DNA of 14,197 bases from Arthrobacter sp. (GTDB lineage Bacteria; Actinomycetota; Actinomycetes; Actinomycetales; Micrococcaceae), in the NCBI GenBank assembly GCA_031178585.1, contig JAPSIT010000040.1, positions 1 to 14,197 on the forward strand, read 5' to 3'. Positions 7,174-11,803 of this stretch are shown one piece after another. A program made the translations under genes and the position numbers. The notes under the pieces are model-generated. The model worked only from the letters and a program-made list of their open reading frames with translations, ran no database searches and was not told where the DNA came from. Position 1 is the first letter of the stretch, and the number at the start of each line of letters is the position of its first letter.

Positions 7174-7905
7174 ATGGCAAGCGGCAAACCCGAAAAAGCG
7201 CAATCACCACGGCTCTCAGTGCGTGACCAGACACTCGAAACTCTTCGGCGCAGGATCATCTCCCTGCAGCTCCCGCCGGGTGAACCGCTGTCTGAAAACG
7301 AGCTCGCCCAGGAGCTGGGCGTCAGCCGCACCCCCGTGCGCGAAAGCCTCATCCTGCTGCGTGAGGAAGGCTTGGTTCAGGTGTTCCCGCAGATCGGCTC
7401 GTTCGTGTCACTGGTGGACTTGGGCCGGGTGGCCGAAGCGCAGTTCGTCAGGGAGGCGATTGAATGTGCGTCCCTGAATGACCTAGCCGTTGATGCTGCC
7501 GGAATTGCCGGCCTGCGCGACATCCTGGCGAGCCAGCGGGACGCCGAGGCCAAAGGCGACGTTGAGGAGTTCTTCCGCTTGGACGAGGACTTCCACCGTG
7601 AACTCCTGCGCCTCGCGGGTCATGAATCGGCATGGACGGCCGTGAACTCCGCCAAGGCGCACCTGGACAGAGCCCGGCGGCTCAGCCTCATCGACACACG
7701 CCCAATTTCCACGCTGATCGAACAGCACACGGCAGTGGTGGACGCTTTGGAGGCCGATAATCTCCCCGACGCAGACAACTCCCTTCGCGTGCACCTGCGC
7801 GGAGTTTTCGAGGACGTCAAGCGGATCCAGGCATCATCGCCGGACCTGTTCTCAGACGGCACCGCGTCCCGGCCAGTCCGGCGAAGCATCGCGCGGCTTT
7901 CCTAA
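7174..7905 (+). CDS. GntR-family transcriptional regulator, FadR subfamily (FCD domain)
   Basis: DNA-binding regulator of 243 residues. The winged helix-turn-helix spans about 15-80 and includes LSENELAQELGVSRTPVRESL (about 39-59) and the wing GLVQVFPQIGSFV. The C-terminal all-helical FCD effector domain spans about 85-225 and keeps a complete set of metal-ligand candidates: Asp137 and His141 (DEDFH), His185 (EQH) and His207 (VHL). In this subfamily the ligand is usually a carboxylated sugar or organic acid bound next to the metal, which fits control of the divergent sugar-acid operon; L-gulonate, D-fructuronate, D-mannonate or KDG are plausible inducers. It is most likely a repressor acting at the ACTACCAT repeats at 7119-7146. 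ATG at 7174 has GGAGG only 1 nt away, so initiation may be leaderless; a downstream GTG (7219) would remove part of the first helix region. Confidence 0.93.
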   Translation: MASGKPEKAQSPRLSVRDQTLETLRRRIISLQLPPGEPLSENELAQELGVSRTPVRESLILLREEGLVQVFPQIGSFVSLVDLGRVAEAQFVREAIECASLNDLAVDAAGIAGLRDILASQRDAEAKGDVEEFFRLDEDFHRELLRLAGHESAWTAVNSAKAHLDRARRLSLIDTRPISTLIEQHTAVVDALEADNLPDADNSLRVHLRGVFEDVKRIQASSPDLFSDGTASRPVRRSIARLS

Positions 7906-7910
7906 ACCGC

Positions 7911-7981
7911 TGGTTGAGCTTTATGAGGCAAGCAGCCGGTGGTCGAGCCTGCCGAACCCTTGATCTCGACAAGCTCGATCA
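7911..7981. repeat. REP-like intergenic palindromic element
   Basis: The element lies in the 89-bp gap between the convergent gntR and yceI genes. TGGTCGAGCCTGCCGA (7940-7955) and TCGACAAGCTCGATCA (7966-7981) are inverted copies matching at 13 of 16 positions around a 10-nt loop. A third half-copy, TGGTTGAGCTT, begins at 7911. From memory, GTTGAGCTTGTCGA-type palindromes recur in Arthrobacter intergenic regions. It could also serve as a bidirectional terminator for the two flanking genes. Confidence 0.6.
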
Positions 7982-7994
7982 GCGACAAACTTAA

Positions 7995-8591
7995 CTACGG
8001 CGCCGCGCTTTCCGTGGCGTCCTTCTGGCCTGGCTCCTGATGCCCCTGGTCCTGCTTGACCAGAGCCGCTTCGAGATTGATCTTCACCTTGTCGCTGACC
8101 AGGAACCCGCCGGCCTCCAGGGCCGCGTTCCACGTCAGGCCGAATTCCTTGCGGCTGATTTCCGTCTCGGCAGAGAAGCCGGCCCTGGTGGCCCCGAAGG
8201 GATCCACGGCCACGCCCGTAAACTCGACTTCCAGCTCAACCGGCTTGGTGATGCCGCGGATAGTGAGGTCGCCGGTGAGCGTGTAATCCTCACCGTCTCC
8301 CTCCACGCCTGTAGCCCGGAAGGTCATCTCCGGGAAGTTCTCGACGTCGAAAAAGTCCGCTCCCCGCACATGGGCGTCGCGGTTTGGCTCGCCGGAATCG
8401 AAACTCGCGGTCTTCACCGTGGCGTGCAGCGAAGAGTCCTTAAGCGAGTCGCGGACATGTGCTGTTGCAGAAGCGTCCGAGAAGCGGCCGCGCACTTTGC
8501 TGATTCCTGCGTGCCGAACAGTGAAACCTATGTCGCTGTGGGACATATCCAAGGTCCATATGCCCGGGGTCAGGCCTGCGGGAAGCGTCAT
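7995..8591 (-). CDS. YceI-family protein (lipocalin-like isoprenoid-binding fold)
   Basis: The 198-residue product has the YceI pattern: GIWTLDMSHSDIGFTVRH at the start, SKVRGRFSD, then beta-strands with FFDVENFPEMTF, LTGDLTIRGITKPVELEVEF and GFSAETEISRKEFGLTW. Family members bind long polyisoprenoid lipids in a beta-barrel; many have been linked to stress but their role is unclear. There is no signal peptide, so this copy is probably cytoplasmic. The hydrophilic C-terminal tail (last 18 or so residues, Gln/Glu/Lys-rich) goes beyond the fold. I chose ATG at 8591, because GAGGAG (8599-8604) lies 7 nt upstream; a longer reading from 8642 adds 17 unrelated residues. A possible promoter is TTGACT (8667-8662) with a weak -10 AAGTGT (8644-8639). 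It stands alone, divergent from the HNH lipoprotein. Confidence 0.9.
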   Translation of the reverse strand: MTLPAGLTPGIWTLDMSHSDIGFTVRHAGISKVRGRFSDASATAHVRDSLKDSSLHATVKTASFDSGEPNRDAHVRGADFFDVENFPEMTFRATGVEGDGEDYTLTGDLTIRGITKPVELEVEFTGVAVDPFGATRAGFSAETEISRKEFGLTWNAALEAGGFLVSDKVKINLEAALVKQDQGHQEPGQKDATESAAP

Positions 8592-9023
8592 CGCGTGTCT
8601 CCTCAAAGGTGAAATGCCGGCGGATCGGTGCGCTTTCCACACTTGTTCAGCCCGCGGTTGAAGTCAAGGATCCCCGGCTCCCCTTCCGCCTCCCGCCCAC
8701 TTTTGCTGCGCTTCAAATACGTTTGCGGAAGACCGAAACACTGTTTTGAGGAGTGCCTAAAAACTCCTAGCCAATTCTCAGGGAACGGGCTTATGGTTGG
8801 TGCCAGGCCCACCGCGTCCCCCAGCTGCGGTGGTCCTGCCGCTAGGAAGGGCCCCGCACTCCATGAGGATGTTCGAGGCCCTTCTGCGTGTGCGGTCCAA
8901 GGCTCCGAAAGCTGCCCCCACCGCAACATACCCCCTGCTTGTGGCTCACCCTCCCCGGTCCCAGCGGCCTTCGCCGGTAGGCTCGACGGACGCAAAACCA
9001 CACGCCATAGGGGCACAACGAGT
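8592..9023. other. 432-bp intergenic region between yceI and the HNH lipoprotein gene
   Basis: I see no convincing gene. Open frames exist on both strands, but their translations are Pro/Arg/Ser-rich with no recognisable family and no ribosome binding sites. The region is less GC-rich in its first half. It holds the yceI Shine-Dalgarno and weak promoter at the left, a hairpin at 8749-8768, and a TAGGCT (8978-8983) that could be the -10 of the lipoprotein gene, though without a clear -35. I do not recognise a riboswitch or small RNA, but a structured leader for the lipoprotein gene is possible. Confidence 0.5.
8749..8768. repeat. 6-bp inverted repeat in the yceI-HNH gap
   Basis: AGGAGT (8749-8754), loop GCCTAAAA, ACTCCT (8763-8768). 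The arms are perfect. It may be a regulatory dyad or a small hairpin. No gene ends next to it, so it is not an obvious terminator. Confidence 0.35.
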
Positions 9024-9773
9024 TTGAATAAAGCACCATCACTGCCGGACCGCGGGACGAAAAGTGCCAACTGGATAAAAGGCGGCGTCGCCGCAGCGGT
9101 CATCCTGGCGAGCACTGCGTGCGGCGGGTCAATCAGTGCGACGCAACAGCCGCCGTCGGACGTCCAACCGGGCGGGACCGGACAAGCGTTCAGCCGGACA
9201 GAGGCCCTTGCCGCCAAGGACCTCCTCGCAACCCTGCCCGTCAAGGGCCGCGCCCCGAAGACCGGCTACGACCGCACGGAGTTCGGCCCGGCATGGGCGG
9301 ACACTGACAACAACGGCTGCGACACCCGCAACGACATCCTCGCGCGGGACCTTACCGCGACAACAACCAAACCCGGTACCAGGAACTGCGTGATCCTCAC
9401 GGGCAGGCTGGCCGACCCGTACACCGCCACCACCATCTCCTTCAGGCGCGGCGCCGACACCAGCAGCGAGGTGCAGATCGACCACGTCGTGGCCCTCAGC
9501 GACGCCTGGCAGAAGGGCGCCCAGCAGCTGACCAAGGCGCGGCGCACCGCCTTCGCCAACGATCCCCGCAACCTCCTCGCGGTCTCCGGCCCCGCCAACC
9601 AGAAAAAGGGCGACGGCGACGCCGCCACGTGGCTGCCCGGCAATAAGGCCTACCGCTGTGCGTACGTCGCGCGGCAGATTTCGGTCAAGTCGGCTTACAG
9701 GCTTTGGGTCACGCGCGCCGAGCACACGGCCATGAGCACTGTACTGGCCGGCTGCGGAGGAACTTCGCGCTAG
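9024..9773 (+). CDS. predicted exported lipoprotein with DUF1524 (HNH-type) nuclease domain
   Basis: From TTG at 9024 the product has 249 residues. Residues 1-33 form a signal peptide: basic n-region with Arg10, Lys13 and Lys19, hydrophobic VAAAVIL, and lipobox-like ASTAC with Cys33 as lipidated residue. The -3 position is Ser where Leu is usual, so plain secretion is also possible. After a Pro/Gly linker comes the family core: WADTDNNGCDTRNDILARDL (91-110), the catalytic DHVVALSDAW (153-162; Asp153, His154), PRNLLAV with Asn183, and ANQKKGD with Asn192. Four cysteines outside the lipobox (99, 122, 212, 244) could form disulfides, which suits an extracytoplasmic nuclease. The open frame extends upstream to 8628, but that part looks noncoding. 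AGGGG lies 10 nt before the TTG. Its role is probably nucleic-acid scavenging or turnover; no partner is obvious. Confidence 0.82.
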   Translation: MNKAPSLPDRGTKSANWIKGGVAAAVILASTACGGSISATQQPPSDVQPGGTGQAFSRTEALAAKDLLATLPVKGRAPKTGYDRTEFGPAWADTDNNGCDTRNDILARDLTATTTKPGTRNCVILTGRLADPYTATTISFRRGADTSSEVQIDHVVALSDAWQKGAQQLTKARRTAFANDPRNLLAVSGPANQKKGDGDAATWLPGNKAYRCAYVARQISVKSAYRLWVTRAEHTAMSTVLAGCGGTSR

Positions 9774-9778
9774 GGCGC

Positions 9779-9804
9779 CGGGCCGCGGGTAGCGTGCCGG
9801 CCCG
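9779..9804. terminator. GC hairpin between convergent genes
   Basis: CGGGCCG (9779-9785) and CGGCCCG (9798-9804) form a perfect 7-bp stem with a 12-nt loop. It begins 6 bp after the end of the HNH lipoprotein gene and ends 7 bp before the stop of the convergent small gene at 9812. A shared bidirectional terminator is likely, although neither side has a T-run. Confidence 0.5.
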
Positions 9805-9811
9805 CTGCAAC

Positions 9812-10114
9812 CTACTCCGGCATTTCAGGCTCTTCGCCGACGAAGGGATAATCGTCCTCGTCGCCGCCCGGGGTTCCTGCCGACTGCTCGAGAGCATCCG
9901 CCTCCGCCGCCCTCTCCGCCGGGAGCTCCGGAGCCGCATCCGGCAGGGGCGTGGCAACCAGCGGGGTCCGCTGCTCGAGCACGTCAGCTTCCGACGCGTC
10001 CTCGGGTAAGGGATTGAACTCGTCGCCTCCCACGTCCGGGATTGCTGACAGCCGCTGCTCGACGGCATCAGCTTCAGGTACTTCCAACGGGGTCTCTTCG
10101 GGCTGGTTGCTCAT
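9812..10114 (-). CDS. small acidic repeat protein of unknown function
   Basis: The 100-residue product is very acidic and rich in Glu, Asp, Pro and Ala, with no Cys and no predicted membrane segment; it should be largely disordered. A short unit recurs three times about every 27-30 residues: PEADAVEQR (13-21), SEADVLEQR (about 41-49) and AEADALEQS (about 70-78). Small proteins with EADxxEQ units are found as uncharacterised genes in other actinobacteria; I know of no assigned function. The gene is supported by a good ribosome binding site (GAGG at 10121-10124, 6-nt spacer) and by the internal repeats, which would not arise in a shadow frame. It is a single gene, convergent with the HNH lipoprotein and downstream of fdhA on the same strand after 166 bp. 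Confidence 0.78.
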   Translation of the reverse strand: MSNQPEETPLEVPEADAVEQRLSAIPDVGGDEFNPLPEDASEADVLEQRTPLVATPLPDAAPELPAERAAEADALEQSAGTPGGDEDDYPFVGEEPEMPE

Positions 10115-10280
10115 CGCTGGCCTCGGTTCTGGCTGGATGTTCGTGGTGCAACAATTCTCCCCACCGGTCCCTCGTGGGTAAACAGCGGCGCGGGACCAAA
10201 TGTTCGCCGGCAGACAGTTGCTCGCCTGGCGTCCGGCAATGGCTTCCGGTGCATCCGATCCCGCGTCGCTGTCAGTCCCC
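10115..10280. other. gap between fdhA and the small acidic gene
   Basis: These 166 bp should hold the end of the fdhA transcript and the promoter of the small gene. Short dyads occur, such as CCAC-N9-GTGG near 10160, but no strong terminator or promoter stands out. Confidence 0.3.
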
Positions 10281-11492
10281 CTAACTCAGGTAGCCGTTCG
10301 GGTCGAGCACGTACTTGGTTGCGGCGCCGGCGTCGAATTCGGCATAGCCTTGCGGTGCCTGTTCGAGGGGGATGGGCTTCGCATTGACGTTCTTGGCGAT
10401 CTGGACCCTGTCGTGCAGGATGGCCATCATCAGCTGCCGGTTGTACTTCATCACCGGACACTGCCCGGTCGTGAAGCTCAGCGACTTCGCCCATCCCGTG
10501 CCCAAGCTCAGGCTCAACGACCCTTTCTTGGCTGCCTCGTCAATACCGCCCGGGTCCCCGGTAACATACAGCCCGGGGATGCCGAGTGCGCCGCCCGCAG
10601 CTGTGATGTCCATGAGCGAATTCAGCACGGTGGCCGGTGCCTCCTTGGCGCCCGCACCGTGCCCCTTCGCTTCGAAGCCGACGGCATCAACGCCGCAGTC
10701 GACTTCAGGCACGCCCAGTATCTGCTCGATCTGCTCCGCGGGACCGCCCTTCGTGAGGTCAACGGTCTCGCAGCCGAAACTGCGCGCCTGCGCGAGCCGT
10801 TCCTCGTTCAGATCCCCCACAATGACGACGGCGGCTCCCAACAGCTGAGCGCTCGTCGCCGCAGCGAGCCCGACAGGACCGGCCCCCGCGACGTACACGG
10901 TCGACCCGACGCCCACCCCTGCACTCACGGCGCCATGGAAACCCGTGGGGAAAATGTCCGAAAGCATCGCCAGATCCAGGATCTTCTCCATGGCCCGGTC
11001 CTTGTCCGGGAATTTGAGCAGATTCCAGTCAGCGTACGGCACCAGCACGAAGTTGGCCTGACCGCCGATCCAGCCGCCCATGTCCACATAGCCGTAGGCG
11101 CTGCCCGGGCGGTCCGGGTTGACGTTGAGGCAAATGCCGGTCTTGCGCTCCTTGCAGTTCCGGCACCGGCCGCAGGAAATATTGAACGGCACGGAACAGA
11201 TGTCCCCCACCTTGATGAACTCGACACCGGGCCCCACTTCGACCACCTCGCCGGTGATTTCATGGCCCAGCACCAGGTCCGTCGGCGCAGTCGTCCGTCC
11301 TCGGACCATGTGCTGGTCGGAGCCGCAGATGTTTGTAGCTACAGTCTTAAGGATTGCCGCATGGGGGACAGGGCGCCCCACGTTGGCCGGATTGACTCCT
11401 GGCCCGTCTTTGAGTTCGAAAGTGGGATAGTCAACGTCAATGACCTCCACCTTGCCGGGTCCCTTGTAGGCAACCGCTTTGTTCCCTTCCAT
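10281..11492 (-). CDS. fdhA: glutathione-independent formaldehyde dehydrogenase
   Basis: NAD-dependent zinc enzyme that oxidises formaldehyde to formate without glutathione or mycothiol. The 403-residue product resembles the Pseudomonas putida enzyme along its whole length. Ligands fall at a constant +10 offset from that protein: catalytic Cys56 (NICGSD), His77 (GHE) and Asp179 (LSDIFPTG); structural Cys107, Cys110, Cys113 and Cys121 (CGRCRNC...GIC). The NAD loop is GAGPVG (203-208). QHMVRGRTTAPTDLVLGHEITGE region and the C-terminal YAEFDAGAATKYVLDP are typical. The extra N-terminal residues sit at about 26-42. The start is certain: AGGAGG (11498-11503) lies 5 nt before the ATG. It is likely monocistronic, with repeats at 11630-11671 upstream. 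The cytoplasmic enzyme could detoxify formaldehyde from demethylation reactions. Some relatives act as aldehyde dismutases. Confidence 0.95.
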   Translation of the reverse strand: MEGNKAVAYKGPGKVEVIDVDYPTFELKDGPGVNPANVGRPVPHAAILKTVATNICGSDQHMVRGRTTAPTDLVLGHEITGEVVEVGPGVEFIKVGDICSVPFNISCGRCRNCKERKTGICLNVNPDRPGSAYGYVDMGGWIGGQANFVLVPYADWNLLKFPDKDRAMEKILDLAMLSDIFPTGFHGAVSAGVGVGSTVYVAGAGPVGLAAATSAQLLGAAVVIVGDLNEERLAQARSFGCETVDLTKGGPAEQIEQILGVPEVDCGVDAVGFEAKGHGAGAKEAPATVLNSLMDITAAGGALGIPGLYVTGDPGGIDEAAKKGSLSLSLGTGWAKSLSFTTGQCPVMKYNRQLMMAILHDRVQIAKNVNAKPIPLEQAPQGYAEFDAGAATKYVLDPNGYLS

Positions 11493-11629
11493 CTCTTCCT
11501 CCTATGCGACACGGGCCCTCATCAACGAGGGCCGGCTGTGATTGATGAAGTGTTCCGATGCTCCCTTCGGGCCGAACAGGCGGCGGGCCGGACGGCGTCG
11601 TCGGTGCCCGGTAGCGGAGGGTGCGGCCA

Positions 11630-11671
11630 GTCTAGAACGTCCACTGCGGTGAGGTCTATAACGTTCCGTTA
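11630..11671. repeat. paired repeats and palindrome upstream of fdhA, candidate operator
   Basis: GTCTAGAACGT (11630-11640) and GTCTATAACGT (11654-11664) differ at one of 11 positions and are 24 bp apart. The second runs into the perfect dyad TAACG-TTC-CGTTA (11659-11671). The arrangement lies 138-180 bp upstream of the fdhA ATG. It looks like a multi-site operator, possibly for an aldehyde-responsive regulator; no regulator gene lies alongside. Confidence 0.5.
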
Positions 11672-11741
11672 CCGTCTTTTTTTGAGATCGAACCCCTGCC
11701 CAGGCCTTTCCTGGAACACCTGCTTCTTTGTCACAGCCTCT

Positions 11742-11750
11742 TGCTAGATT
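11742..11750 (+). promoter_or_regulatory. candidate extended -10 of the nuclease gene
   Basis: TGC followed by TAGATT (11745-11750) fits an extended -10 (TGnTAnnnT). It would start transcription near 11757, giving a leader of about 47 nt before the ATG at 11804. TTGTCA (11728-11733) is too close to be its -35, so the extended element would have to suffice. Confidence 0.35.
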
Positions 11751-11803
11751 CGAATTAGGCACCGGGAACCCTCCCGATGCCAGGCTGCCGATGGGGAGGC
11801 CCC

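Larger units (their letters stand above)
11493..11803. other. divergent regulatory region between fdhA and the nuclease gene
   Basis: This 311-bp gap holds the fdhA ribosome binding site (11498-11503), a pair of direct repeats with an embedded palindrome (11630-11671), a short T-run on the plus strand near 11676-11682, and a candidate promoter for the rightward gene (11742-11750). It is visibly more AT-rich between about 11640 and 11760 than the coding DNA around it. No gene or RNA is recognised in it. Confidence 0.6.

Noticed and set aside
8628..9023. upstream in-frame extension of the HNH protein
   Set aside because: The translation has no recognisable domain and would bury the signal peptide inside the protein; the TTG at 9024 gives a standard lipoprotein N-terminus.
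8603..9244. 213-codon minus-strand frame spanning the yceI-HNH gap
   Set aside because: Low-complexity Pro/Arg/Gly translation, no ribosome site, and it overlaps the start of the HNH gene.
10200..11747. 515-codon open frame on the plus strand
   Set aside because: It is exactly antisense to fdhA, which matches its family end to end. The plus-strand translation is Arg/His/Val-rich and resembles nothing; it arises from high GC codon bias.
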